Assembly (NCBI RefSeq): GCF_029392315.1
Contig: NZ_CP113939.1
Span: forward strand, 1,612,001 to 1,676,000
Reading direction: 5' to 3'
Length of the DNA stretch: 64,000 nucleotides
DNA from: Bifidobacterium sp. ESL0690
Lineage (GTDB): Bacteria; Actinomycetota; Actinomycetes; Actinomycetales; Bifidobacteriaceae
Each line of letters opens with the position of its first letter. Within the stretch, counting starts at the first letter, position 1. Positions 7,467 through 16,450 of this stretch are shown here, piece after piece. Made by a program: the position numbers and the translations under genes. The notes beneath the pieces were generated by a model. It saw only the letters and a list, made by a program, of their open reading frames with translations, was not told where the DNA came from and did not search any database.

Positions 7467-10400
7467 TTACTGCTTGGCGACTGTCACCTTCAGCTCGTCG
7501 GCGGACGCGTCGGCGTTGATGTCGAGCGTCGTGGCGAGGGTTTCGTGGGCGATGAGATCGCGGAACTGCTCGGCCTTCGGCGCATCGGCTGCTGGCACAT
7601 CGAGCTTCAGGCTGATGCGGTCGGCGATGTCGAGGTCGGCGTCCTTACGGGCGTCCTGCACGGCGCGGATGACATCGCGGGCATACCCTTCGGCGATAAG
7701 GTCATCGTTGAGTGCCGTGTCGAGAATGACGAAGCCACCGCCGGGAAGCGCTGCGGAAACGTCGTTGGCGCGGTCATCCGCTCCGACTTCCTCGACCTGG
7801 TTGATCAGCGTGTATTCGCCGTCTTGCAGTTTGAGGTCGCCATTCGGCGTCTCAACGACCGGAGCGCCAGACTCGTCGACATGCCAGTTGCCGGACTTGG
7901 AGCCCTTGATGGCGAACTGCACCTGCTTGCCGAGCCTCGGGCCGGCAGCTCGTGCGTTGACCTTCAGATCGTGGACGATTTTCAGGCCATGCTTGCCAGC
8001 GTCAGCGAGCGTGGAGAACTCCACGTCCTTGACATTGAGCTCGGTCTTCAGAATATCGTCGTATGCGGCGACGCCATCGGGATTGTCGACCAGAACGGTG
8101 AGCTTGGCGAGCGGCTGGCGCACGCGAATCTGGCAGGACTTGCGCAGGGAAAGCGTGCTGGAAACGACTTCGCGCACCTGCTCCATGGCATCCACCAACG
8201 CAGGCTCGTCGACCAAGACGCGTCCCAGCTCGGTTTCCTTGCCCTGGTTGAGTTCACCGGTTGATTCGGCGTTCGCGCCGACATCATGGGATTCCTCGTC
8301 CTGCACGGTGACGAATGGCCATTCGGCCAGATGCACCGATTCCCCACCGGTCAAGCCACGCCAGATCGACTCGGACTCCATGGGGGCCAACGGCGCCATG
8401 ACACGCATGAGCACTTCGAGCACGGTGTAGAGGGTGTTGAAGGCGTTCTCGTCCTCATCCCAGAAGCGTTCGCGGTTGTTGCGGATGTACCAGTTGGTGA
8501 GCATGTCGATGAAGTCCTGTACCGCGGCGCAGGCGTCGGAGATGGCGAACGTATCGAGCGCATGCTCGACCGACACCACAAGCCTGCGGGTACGGGCCAG
8601 CAGGTAGCGGTCCATCTGCGGCAGACCGGCGACCTCTTCAGGCTTCAGCGCGCGAGCGTCGTAACCCTTCCCGCCGTTGGCCGCGTTGGCGTACAGCGTA
8701 AAGAAGTAATACGAACTCCACACCGGAAGCAGCACCTGACGCACGGTGTCACGAATGCCATCAGCAGTAACAATCAAATTGCCGCCACGCAGGATCGGCG
8801 AGGACATGAGGAACCAGCGCATCGCGTCGGAGCCGTAGTCGTTGAACACGCCGTTGACGTCCGGGTAGTTACGCAAGTGCTTGCTCATCTTCTGGCCGTC
8901 GTCGCCGAGCACGATGCCGTGGCAGATGACGTTCTTGAAAGCGGGCTTGTCGAACAGGGCCGTGGCCATGACGTGCAGCACATAGAACCAGCCGCGGGTC
9001 TGGCCGATGTATTCGACCACGTAGTCGGCCGGGAAGTGCTGTTCGAAATATTCCTTGTTCTCGAAGGGGTAATGGAACTGCGCGAACGGCATAGAGCCGG
9101 ACTCGAACCAGCAATCGAGTACGTCGGAAATGCGGTGCATATGCGACTTGCCGGTCGGGTCGTCGGGGTTGACGCGCGTCAGGTTGTCGATATAAGGACG
9201 ATGCATGTTGACATTGCCCTCACCGTCACGCGGGTAGTCGCCAAAGTCAGTCTTGAGCTGTTCAAGTGAACCGTAGACGTCGACGCGCGGGTACTTCGGG
9301 TCGTCGGAAACCCAGACGGGAATCGGCGAACCCCAGAAGCGGTTGCGCGAAATCGACCAGTCGCGGGCGTTCTGCAGCCACTTGCCGAACTGACCGTCCT
9401 TCACGTTCTCGGGAATCCAGTTGATCAGCTGGTTGTTGGCCAGCAGACGATCCTTGATCTTGGTGACGGAGACGAACCAGGAAGAGACCGGCTTGTAGAT
9501 CAGCGGAGTGCCGCAGCGCCAGCAGTGCGGGTAGGAGTGCACGTAGCTCTTCTCCTGGAAGAGCAGCGCGCGATGATTCTCGGGGATGCGGGCCAGCGGG
9601 CCGTCGCCGTTGCGCAGGTTGCGCAGGATCGGCAGATTGGCGTCGAAGACGTACATGCCTTCGTAGTCCGGGCAATCGGCGGTGAAGGTGCAGCTAGCGT
9701 CGAGCACGTCGATGCAATTGACGCCGGCTGCGTTCAGCGTGTTCATATCGTCTTCGCCATAGACAGCCTGATGGACCATGCCGGTACCTTCGACGGTGTC
9801 GACGTAGTCGGCGGCGAGAATCTGGTAGGCGTTCGGCCCAGGGACATGGCCTTCAGACTCGGCTTCTTCACCTGCGAAATATGGGAAAACCGGCCAGTAG
9901 CGACGGCCGACCAGCTCCTTGCCTTTAAGTTCACGAACAACCTCATAGTTCTCGCCAAGTTCCTTGGTATACGAGCCGAGCAGCGGCTTGCCCAAGTAGA
10001 ACTTCTTGCCGGCGAACTTGCCTTCAGTAGGCTTGACCTCGACATAATCGATATCCTCACCAACGACAATAAGGAAGTTGGTCGGCACGGTCCAAGGCGT
10101 AGTCGTCCAAAAGACAGCGTAGGCGTCGTCCTCATCACGCATCTTAACGGCGACGGAGAGGGTGATGTCCTGACGGTCCTGATAGACATCGGCATCCATG
10201 CGCAGCTCGTGCGCGGAAAGCGGGGTGCGGTCCTTCGGGCAGTACGGCAGCACGCGGTAGCCCTTGTAGGCCAGACCCTTGTCGTAGAGGGTCTTGAACG
10301 CCCACATCACCGATTCCATGTAGGTGGTGTTGAGGGTCTTGTAACCGTGCTCGAAATCGACCCAGCGGGCCTGGCGGTGGACATAGTCCTTCCACTCGTT

Positions 10401-10847
10401 GGTATACTTCAGGACGGACTTGCGGCAGGCGTCATTGAACTTCTCGATGCCCATTTCCTCGATCTGGTCGACCGATTCGATGCCGAGTTCCTTCTGGGCC
10501 TCGAGTTCGGCGGGCAGACCATGGGTGTCCCAGCCGAAGACACGGCTGACCTTGCGGCCTTTCATGGTCTGGTAGCGCGGGATAACGTCCTTGGCGTAGC
10601 CGGTGAGCAAATGGCCGTAATGTGGCAGGCCGTTGGCGAATGGCGGGCCGTCGAAGAAGACGAACTCGTTGTCGCTGTGGTCGCCGCTGGGGTTGCGCTC
10701 GACGGATTTTTCAAAGGTGTCGTCCTTGTCCCAATAGTCGAGCACTGATTCTTCCATTTTGGGAAAGCTTGGGTTCGGCGCGACGTGCGCGCTTTGCTCG
10801 CCTACGGACGCCTTGGGATACACATGGGAATTGGTGGTTTCGCTCAC
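7467..10847 (-). CDS. ileS: isoleucyl-tRNA synthetase
   Basis: A class I aminoacyl-tRNA synthetase of 1126 residues that charges tRNA-Ile. The HIGH-type motif is HYGH (residues 76-79, in a GPPFANGLPHYGH context) and the KMSKS-type motif is KMSKH near residue 653. The CP1 editing region shows TTPWTVPTN. The C-terminal part, from about 960, is long, as in the eukaryote-like IleS type found in many actinobacteria, which may confer mupirocin tolerance (known for the type, not shown here). It starts with GTG behind AGGAGA. It is a single-gene unit controlled by the T-box upstream. Confidence 0.97.
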   Translation of the reverse strand: MSETTNSHVYPKASVGEQSAHVAPNPSFPKMEESVLDYWDKDDTFEKSVERNPSGDHSDNEFVFFDGPPFANGLPHYGHLLTGYAKDVIPRYQTMKGRKVSRVFGWDTHGLPAELEAQKELGIESVDQIEEMGIEKFNDACRKSVLKYTNEWKDYVHRQARWVDFEHGYKTLNTTYMESVMWAFKTLYDKGLAYKGYRVLPYCPKDRTPLSAHELRMDADVYQDRQDITLSVAVKMRDEDDAYAVFWTTTPWTVPTNFLIVVGEDIDYVEVKPTEGKFAGKKFYLGKPLLGSYTKELGENYEVVRELKGKELVGRRYWPVFPYFAGEEAESEGHVPGPNAYQILAADYVDTVEGTGMVHQAVYGEDDMNTLNAAGVNCIDVLDASCTFTADCPDYEGMYVFDANLPILRNLRNGDGPLARIPENHRALLFQEKSYVHSYPHCWRCGTPLIYKPVSSWFVSVTKIKDRLLANNQLINWIPENVKDGQFGKWLQNARDWSISRNRFWGSPIPVWVSDDPKYPRVDVYGSLEQLKTDFGDYPRDGEGNVNMHRPYIDNLTRVNPDDPTGKSHMHRISDVLDCWFESGSMPFAQFHYPFENKEYFEQHFPADYVVEYIGQTRGWFYVLHVMATALFDKPAFKNVICHGIVLGDDGQKMSKHLRNYPDVNGVFNDYGSDAMRWFLMSSPILRGGNLIVTADGIRDTVRQVLLPVWSSYYFFTLYANAANGGKGYDARALKPEEVAGLPQMDRYLLARTRRLVVSVEHALDTFAISDACAAVQDFIDMLTNWYIRNNRERFWDEDENAFNTLYTVLEVLMRVMAPLAPMESESIWRGLTGGESVHLAEWPFVTVQDEESHDVGANAESTGELNQGKETELGRVLVDEPALVDAMEQVREVVSSTLSLRKSCQIRVRQPLAKLTVLVDNPDGVAAYDDILKTELNVKDVEFSTLADAGKHGLKIVHDLKVNARAAGPRLGKQVQFAIKGSKSGNWHVDESGAPVVETPNGDLKLQDGEYTLINQVEEVGADDRANDVSAALPGGGFVILDTALNDDLIAEGYARDVIRAVQDARKDADLDIADRISLKLDVPAADAPKAEQFRDLIAHETLATTLDINADASADELKVTVAKQ

Positions 10848-11087
10848 CGCTGTCTCCTCGCTTGGCAGATGTCATTACTACCACGAGGACGATGACGGAC
10901 GCTAACACGCGCCGTTACCGCGGTACCACCTCGCTTGTTGAGCTGTAGATACCTGAACGTATCACACAACACAACCGCTTGAAGTACAGGCTGTCACGGG
11001 CCCACCCGTCGGTTCTAATAAGCCATCCACTCCAGTGAACAACCGTTCTTCCAAAAGCTCCCCGCCGATAACGGATCAGCGCTTATG
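10848..11087 (-). promoter_or_regulatory. translational T-box riboswitch of ileS
   Basis: On the minus strand the leader shows the T-box element GGTGGTACCGCGG (10930-10918), whose NCCA-binding TGG is typical, a conserved TAGAACCGACGGGTGGGC block (near 11013-10996) and a GGCGGGGAGC/GGAAGAACGG region near 11063-11043. These match the short Stem I T-boxes upstream of actinobacterial ileS genes, which act on translation by exposing the ribosome-binding site. The leader has no terminator between the T-box and GAGGAGA at the start codon, which fits that mode. Candidate AUC specifier triplets lie at 11069-11067 and 11076-11074; I cannot decide between them. A TATAGT -10-like hexamer lies at 11099-11094. 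Confidence 0.9.
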
Positions 11088-11100
11088 TTGCATACTATAA

Positions 11101-11136
11101 CACCGGACGAGGATTGCATAAGCCCCCTGTCCGGTG
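11101..11136 (-). terminator. stem-loop between pflA and ileS leader
   Basis: CACCGGAC and GTCCGGTG form an 8-base stem around a 20-base loop, 34 bases after the pflA stop and just before the ileS promoter. It has no T-run, so it may be a weak terminator or an operator-like palindrome. Confidence 0.45.
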
Positions 11137-11169
11137 CGTGAACAATGAATATTCCTGTTTTAAGTCTGT

Positions 11170-12054
11170 TTAATAGACCTCGAAACCGTGAGCCTTGAAC
11201 TGGTCGTGGACACGCTTCTTCAGTTCCTTGGACGGGCCTTCCTTGGTCTCCAGCGGATATGGTATGCCGAGCTGATGCCACTTCGGGCGACCGAGCTGAT
11301 GGAACGGGAGCACATCGATATGCTCGACAGCGTCACCGAACGATTCACAGATCTTGGCCACGTTTTCGACGTTTTCGACGCTATCGGTCAGCCCCGGAAC
11401 GAGCACGAAACGCACCCAGATCTTCTTGCCAGCCTTGTTAAGCCTCTGACCGAAGTCGATGGTCGGGGCAAGCTGGCTGCCGGTCACCTCGTGATAGGTC
11501 TTTTCGTCGCCGGACTTGACGTCAAGCAAGCACAGATCGATGTCGTCGATCATCTCGTCGGTCCAGCTCTTGTCCAAGAAGCCTGAAGTGTCGAGACAGG
11601 TGTGAATACCTTCCTTGTGCACGGCATGGAAGACGCGCGAAACGAATTTGCCTTGCATCATCGATTCGCCGCCAGAGAAGGTGACTCCCCCACCAGTGCT
11701 CTGGAAGACGTCCTTATAACGGGTGACGCGCTCAATCATGTCATCGAGATAGACCGGCTGGCCGTCGCGCATCTTCCAGGTGTCAGGGTTCTGGCAGAAC
11801 TGGCAACGCAACGGACACCCGCTCATGAACACCGTCATGCGGGTCCCCGGCCCGTCGACGGACGTGTTGATGTCCCAGGAATGGACAAAGCCGATGTCGC
11901 CGGTGCGCAGCGCATCAATGCGGTCGTGGCGGTCGAGACCTATAGGAGACTGGAAACCCGAGAGACCGCCCATCAACGTGTGCTTGGCATATACTTTCGA
12001 AGTCTTCAACATATGCTGCGTTGTGGTTTTAAATTGAGTGGTTTCGGACATCAT
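11170..12054 (-). CDS. pflA: pyruvate formate-lyase activating enzyme
   Basis: A radical-SAM enzyme of 294 residues that installs the glycyl radical on PflB. The iron-sulfur motif CxxxCxxC is Cys80, Cys84 and Cys87 (SGCPLRCQFCQ), preceded by the family's DGPGTR. The SAM-binding GGE-type motif is FSGGE at about residue 128. The N-terminal 45 residues extend beyond the E. coli enzyme. It lies 229 bases downstream of pflB in the same orientation, with a hairpin between them, so it may be transcribed both by read-through and alone. The start could equally be the second Met. Confidence 0.95.
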   Translation of the reverse strand: MMSETTQFKTTTQHMLKTSKVYAKHTLMGGLSGFQSPIGLDRHDRIDALRTGDIGFVHSWDINTSVDGPGTRMTVFMSGCPLRCQFCQNPDTWKMRDGQPVYLDDMIERVTRYKDVFQSTGGGVTFSGGESMMQGKFVSRVFHAVHKEGIHTCLDTSGFLDKSWTDEMIDDIDLCLLDVKSGDEKTYHEVTGSQLAPTIDFGQRLNKAGKKIWVRFVLVPGLTDSVENVENVAKICESFGDAVEHIDVLPFHQLGRPKWHQLGIPYPLETKEGPSKELKKRVHDQFKAHGFEVY

Positions 12055-12213
12055 TGCCCTCCTTGTCAGATTCTGATTCCATAGTAACGGATTTCAAGCT
12101 TAAATCCCATTCGTTCGGTGTGCCTCAAGCGCAATGTATGCAACGAATATTCCGCAAGTGAAAACCGATTATTCCTATCCTCTTGAAACGGTTTCCAGGC
12201 CCGTGGAACATGA

Positions 12214-12247
12214 TTGAAGGGACGGAACTGACGCCCCGTCCCTTCAA
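12214..12247 (-). terminator. hairpin after pflB
   Basis: A 12-base perfect stem TTGAAGGGACGG with a 10-base loop, 37 bases past the pflB stop. It has no long T-run; partial read-through into pflA is likely. Confidence 0.6.
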
Positions 12248-12283
12248 AATCAATTGTTCACCACGTTTCTTAAAGGCAAACCA

Positions 12284-14659
12284 TCACTCAGTGACAGCAC
12301 CCTGATGGAACGTACGGGAAATGATATCGAGCTGCTGCTCGCGGGTGAGCTTGACGAAGTTCACGGCATAGCCCGAGACACGCACGGTGAGGTGCGGGTA
12401 CTTCTCAGGATGCGCGACGGCGTCCTCAAGCTGTTCCTTGCGCAGCACGTTGATGTTGGCGTGATAGAGGCCGTGGCCATTGCCGGAATCCAGGATGCCG
12501 ACCAGGTTGGTCACGCGCTCTTCCTCGTCACGGCCGAGGCCGTCAGGGGTGATCGTATTGGTCAGCGAAATGCCGTCCAGCGCGTCGTTGTAATTGATCT
12601 TGCCGACCGAGAACATGGACGGCAGCATGCCGTGCGAATCCATGCCGTTCTCCGGGTTGGCACCAGGAGCATACGGAGTGCCCTTCTTGTGTCCGCTCGG
12701 GAAGGAACCGGTCGCCTTGCCATAGACCACGTTGGAGGTGATGGTCAGGATGGACTGCGTTGGAACCGCGTTGCGGTAGACCGGCAGAGCCTTGATCTGA
12801 TCCATAACCGTGGAGACGGTCCACTTGGCGAGATCATCGGCGCGATCATCGTCGTTGCCATAGATCGGGAAGTCGCCAACCGTGCGATAGCCGACCACCA
12901 GGTCGTCATCCGCGCCTTCGACATACTCGTCCTCATGGCCTTCGAGGTTCTTCGCATCCTTGTTGTAGATAGGATAGACCTTCGCATACTTGAGAGCGGA
13001 GAGCGAATCTGCAGCAATCGACAGACCGGACATGCCGCAGCCGAGGGTGCGGTAGACTTCCTTGTCGTGCAGAGCCATCTCAACGGCCTCATACGCATAC
13101 TTGTCATGCATGTAATGGATGATGTTCAGCGCTTCGACGTAGGTCTCGGAGAGCCACTCAAGGGCCTTCTCATAGTTGGCCTTGACCTTCTCATAGTCAA
13201 GGGTGCCGTCGGCTTCGGGCTCAATCGGATCGATGACGCCCTTGTCGATGACCTGCATACCGGTCATCTCATCGCGGCCGCCGTTGATCGCGTAAAGCAA
13301 AGCCTTCGCGGAGTTCACACGAGCACCGAAGAACTGCATCTGCTTGCCGACACGCATCGGGGAGACGCAGCAAGCGATGGCCGCATCGTCGCCCCAGTGG
13401 TTGCGGATGTCGCGATCGGACTCATACTGGATGGCGGAGGTGTCGATGGAGGTACGGGCGCAGAAGCGCTTGTAGCCGTCAGGCAGCTTGGAATCCCAGA
13501 AGATCGTGATGTTCGGCTCCGGTCCTGGTCCAAGATGATCCATGGTCAGGGTGGCGAGCAGACGGAACGAGGTCTTGGTGACCATATGACGTCCGTCATC
13601 GCCGAAGCCTGCATCGGACCAGGTGGCCCAGTACGGATCGCCGGAGAAGATGTTGTCGTAATCCTTCGTACGCAGGAAGCGGACGATGCGCAGCTTCATG
13701 ACGAGCTGGTCGATGATCTCCTGAGCGTCGGTCTCAGTGATCTTGCCGTTCTTCAGGTCGCGCTCGAAGTAGCAATCGAAGAAGGCGGAGACACGGCCGA
13801 AGCTCATGGCGGCGCCATCCTGGCTCTTGACGGAGGCGAGATAGCCCATGTAGGTCCACTGCACGGCTTCCTGAGCGGTCTGCGCCGGACGGGAGAGGTC
13901 GAGGCCATACTCGTTGCCGAGATTGATGAGTTCCTTCAGAGCCTTGATCTGGTCGGCATGCTCTTCGCGGAAGCGGATCCAATGCTCGATCTCGGCCTCG
14001 GTGAAGTCGTTGCGATAAGGAATCGAATCCTTGTCGATCTTCTTCTGGGCAATCAGATAGTTGATGCCGTAGAGGGCGACACGGCGATAGTCGCCGATGA
14101 TGCGGCCACGACCGTAAGCATCAGGCAGGCCGGTGAGAATCTTGTTGTGGCGAGCAAGCTTGATCTGCTTGGTGTAGACGCCGAAGACACCGTCGTTGTG
14201 GGTCTTGCGATACTTGGTGAAAATGGTCTTGATGTTGGGGTCGGGCTCCTTGCCTGCCTCAATGATGGCCTGCTCGACCATACGCCAGCCGCCGTTCGGC
14301 ATCATGGCACGCTTGCAAGGCTCGTCGGTCTGCAGGCCGACGATCACGTTATCGTGTTCCTTGTCCATGATGTAGCCGGGGCCGAAGTTGTCGATGCCTG
14401 CCGGGGTGTGGGTATCAACGTCATACACACGCTGCTTGCGCTCTACGGCAAGCTGGTTGTTGTCGAGATACTCCCACATTTCCTTCGTCTTGGGGGTAGC
14501 CTTGGCAAGGAAGGACTCGTCACCGTCATACGGCGTATAGTTCTTCTGAATGAAATCGCGAACATCGATTTCCTTTTGCCAATTCCCTCCGACGAAGCCA
14601 TCCCAAGCCTTTGCTTGGAGCTCTTCCTGAGAGAGAGCAGTCTGATCTACTGCGGTCAT
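12284..14659 (-). CDS. pflB: formate acetyltransferase (pyruvate formate-lyase)
   Basis: A 791-residue glycyl-radical enzyme that splits pyruvate with CoA into acetyl-CoA and formate under anaerobic conditions. The active-site cysteine pair is Cys430-Cys431 (IACCVSPM), and the glycyl-radical motif RVSGYAV is near the C-terminus with Gly763. Length and layout match E. coli PflB. In bifidobacteria this enzyme diverts pyruvate from lactate to formate, acetate and ethanol. AAGGAG lies ahead of the ATG. The upstream region carries two CRP/FNR-type palindromes and a TACAAT -10 without a good -35, which suggests activator-dependent expression. Confidence 0.97.
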   Translation of the reverse strand: MTAVDQTALSQEELQAKAWDGFVGGNWQKEIDVRDFIQKNYTPYDGDESFLAKATPKTKEMWEYLDNNQLAVERKQRVYDVDTHTPAGIDNFGPGYIMDKEHDNVIVGLQTDEPCKRAMMPNGGWRMVEQAIIEAGKEPDPNIKTIFTKYRKTHNDGVFGVYTKQIKLARHNKILTGLPDAYGRGRIIGDYRRVALYGINYLIAQKKIDKDSIPYRNDFTEAEIEHWIRFREEHADQIKALKELINLGNEYGLDLSRPAQTAQEAVQWTYMGYLASVKSQDGAAMSFGRVSAFFDCYFERDLKNGKITETDAQEIIDQLVMKLRIVRFLRTKDYDNIFSGDPYWATWSDAGFGDDGRHMVTKTSFRLLATLTMDHLGPGPEPNITIFWDSKLPDGYKRFCARTSIDTSAIQYESDRDIRNHWGDDAAIACCVSPMRVGKQMQFFGARVNSAKALLYAINGGRDEMTGMQVIDKGVIDPIEPEADGTLDYEKVKANYEKALEWLSETYVEALNIIHYMHDKYAYEAVEMALHDKEVYRTLGCGMSGLSIAADSLSALKYAKVYPIYNKDAKNLEGHEDEYVEGADDDLVVGYRTVGDFPIYGNDDDRADDLAKWTVSTVMDQIKALPVYRNAVPTQSILTITSNVVYGKATGSFPSGHKKGTPYAPGANPENGMDSHGMLPSMFSVGKINYNDALDGISLTNTITPDGLGRDEEERVTNLVGILDSGNGHGLYHANINVLRKEQLEDAVAHPEKYPHLTVRVSGYAVNFVKLTREQQLDIISRTFHQGAVTE

Positions 14660-14711
14660 TTAGCACTCCTTATTAGTGGAGCAACGCATCTTCACGTTGC
14701 GTTCATCTACC

Positions 14712-14717
14712 ATTGTA
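14712..14717 (-). promoter_or_regulatory. candidate -10 of pflB promoter
   Basis: TACAAT on the minus strand, about 53 bases before the pflB ATG. No recognisable -35 hexamer lies 16-18 bases upstream, as expected if an activator recruits polymerase. Confidence 0.4.
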
Positions 14718-14750
14718 GAGTGGTCTTCGTCACAGAGAGGCCCAAAATAG

Positions 14751-14766
14751 TGTGACCTACATCACT
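14751..14766. promoter_or_regulatory. CRP/FNR-type palindrome, proximal pflB site
   Basis: TGTGA-N6-TCACT matches the TGTGA-N6-TCACA consensus of CRP-family regulators (GlxR in related actinobacteria) except for the last base. Its centre is about 44 bases upstream of the candidate -10. Confidence 0.55.
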
Positions 14767-14891
14767 TTTTTACCATTTGACCCTTTGCGCCGCTTTTCTG
14801 AAATTGGGAGAAAAATCACAAACCCAGCAATAAGAACGATTTCAGGGATTTTGGTGTTCTCTGGACTTCAACGATTGATACTCGAAAATTA

Positions 14892-14907
14892 TGTGATGTA
14901 CGTCACA
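14892..14907. promoter_or_regulatory. CRP/FNR-type palindrome, distal pflB site
   Basis: TGTGA-TGTACG-TCACA is a perfect match to the CRP-family consensus. It lies 141 bases further upstream than the proximal site, between pflB and the next gene, both of which read leftward. Confidence 0.6.
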
Positions 14908-14922
14908 TTTTCATTTCAGACG

Positions 14923-14970
14923 AAAGAAACGGGTCAATAGGCTTTGATTCGCCTACCGACCCGTCTCTTT
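14923..14970 (-). terminator. hairpin after small actinobacterial protein gene
   Basis: AAAGA..CGGGTC..TAGGC pairs imperfectly with GCCTA..GACCCG..TCTTT around a short loop, about 20 bases past the stop of the small gene. It is a plausible terminator isolating the pflB regulatory region. Confidence 0.55.
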
Positions 14971-14991
14971 GTTCAAGATGAAAACCTTCAA

Positions 14992-15249
14992 TCACGACTC
15001 TTGGTTTTCCTGCCCTTCCTCGGAGCCGGAATCATTGTCCCAGGCGTTCCACTTACGGTTTTGCTCATCCCAGATCAGGTTACGTTCCTTGACGATCTTC
15101 CAAGCGTCTTCGGCATCCTTGCGTGACTTATAGGGGCCACTGCGCTGGCTGACCGGCGAAAGCTTGCCAAGCTCGGGCTTGCCGGTGGCGGTGTTGAAAT
15201 ACCACTGCTTGTTTTGCTCGTCGTTTGCGTTCTCTGTGTTTTCTGCCAT
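14992..15249 (-). CDS. small conserved actinobacterial protein, function unknown
   Basis: A soluble, acidic 85-residue protein. It has the pattern WYFNTATGKPELGK, then RSGPYKSRKDAEDAW and a C-terminal NLIWDEQNRKWNAW, a short fold seen in small actinobacterial proteins with GPY-type repeats; some members are annotated as SPOR-like, and I do not assign a function. AAAGGA seven bases ahead supports the ATG at 15249 over the one two codons upstream. No membrane segment or signal peptide is present. Confidence 0.75.
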   Translation of the reverse strand: MAENTENANDEQNKQWYFNTATGKPELGKLSPVSQRSGPYKSRKDAEDAWKIVKERNLIWDEQNRKWNAWDNDSGSEEGQENQES

Positions 15250-15344
15250 CGCCATTTCCTTTTATCGTCAACGTGGGCTTTTCAACCTTAACCCAAAGTG
15301 GTTTCACGTCGCGCTGGACTCACCCGAGGGCGTAGGACAACAAC

Positions 15345-16229
15345 TCAGCCACGCCTGTTGTAATCGGCGCAGAGCTTGTTGATCGCATCAAGATACTTAT
15401 AGTAATATACAAGTTCCAAGGCAAGGCAAGCCACTGAGGCGATGCCGAAGGGCGCGATGAAGAACGCCGCAATCGAGAACCATGGGGCCAGGAACATGGG
15501 AAGTGCGCAAAACAGCCAATACGTGGAGGCCGATACGGAACGCTCATAGCCTCTGCGCGCGAGTTCATCGCCGACCCGGTTGCTCATCTTGTGATACCAG
15601 ACAAGCGAGCCGATACCGAGTGTTATCGGAGCAATCAGGAAATAGAGCAGGCAATAGTGCATGGTTTTCTTGCCGTCGTAGCGGCTGGCGACGGTATTGA
15701 GGGAATCGGTGGCGCCGGTCATGATGACGATATTGTAGATGCCCAACGTAATGATGCCGAGAAGAATCCACTTGACCAGACTGCGTTGCGTATAGAGCTG
15801 ACCTACCGGTGCGGCACTGGCCTGGACCGGAATGGTGTTGTAGCCGGGCTGATACTGCTGGACCGTCGGGTCAATCGGAGGATTCTGCGGCGCGGGTTGT
15901 GGGACCTGGTACGCGGGTTGTTCCTGCTGGAATTGGCCTTGCTGGTATTGACCGGTGTCGAACTGCGAAGCGTCCTGCTGCCCGAAGTTCTGGAAAGCGG
16001 GATCATTGGTCTGCTGAACATACTCCTGCTGCGGCTGGGCTTCGGACTGAGGCTGCTGGAAATTCTGCTCGCCCTGAGACTCGGCAAATTGCGGCTCGGC
16101 AGATTGCGGCGCAGCCACTGGCTGTGGTATCGGCACCATATCGGGCTGCGGAACGTTGCCAGCAGGTGAGCCTGAAGATTGCGGAAGAGGGGGAAGCGGA
16201 ACGTTTGGTTGCGGCATCGGATTGCTCAT
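15345..16229 (-). CDS. DUF4234-type membrane protein with Gln/Pro-rich tail
   Basis: With the ATG at 16229 the protein has 294 residues. Residues 1-150 are rich in Pro, Gln, Ala and Tyr, with repeated QQ-containing blocks. The rest has about four membrane segments with the DUF4234-like sequence LLGIITLGIYNIVIM, a cytoplasmic RYDGKKTMHY loop and WYHKMSNRVGDEL. Function is unknown; similar Pro/Gln-rich tails on small membrane proteins often mediate protein contacts at the envelope, which is only an inference here. GAAAGA upstream favours this start over one 24 codons earlier. The gene appears monocistronic. Confidence 0.75.
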   Translation of the reverse strand: MSNPMPQPNVPLPPLPQSSGSPAGNVPQPDMVPIPQPVAAPQSAEPQFAESQGEQNFQQPQSEAQPQQEYVQQTNDPAFQNFGQQDASQFDTGQYQQGQFQQEQPAYQVPQPAPQNPPIDPTVQQYQPGYNTIPVQASAAPVGQLYTQRSLVKWILLGIITLGIYNIVIMTGATDSLNTVASRYDGKKTMHYCLLYFLIAPITLGIGSLVWYHKMSNRVGDELARRGYERSVSASTYWLFCALPMFLAPWFSIAAFFIAPFGIASVACLALELVYYYKYLDAINKLCADYNRRG

Positions 16230-16450
16230 AGTAGTATCTTTCTTCTTCACGGGCCGACGGTCCCCATTAGACTTCTTCGCCCAAAGAAAAATACTAATCA
16301 ATCCACACTACCAAATGCAAGCTGACCACTTCTTCATTCATTTCATCTGCATGTCGTCGTATTTGCGTCATATCAGTTGACTGCTTTTTTAATGGCCACA
16401 TTTCGGTGGCCGCAAAGAAGCACGTTTAGCGTCGCATTGAGACGTTGAGT

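Noticed and set aside
7416..8430. Plus-strand frames antisense to the end of ileS.
   Set aside because: They mirror the ileS coding region and cross its stop and hairpin.
12254..14755. An 833-codon open frame antisense to pflB.
   Set aside because: pflB has its catalytic cysteines and glycyl-radical motif on the minus strand; the mirror frame has none and no ribosome-binding site.
14752..14940. A 62-codon frame upstream of pflB.
   Set aside because: It overlaps both CRP-type palindromes and has no ribosome-binding site.
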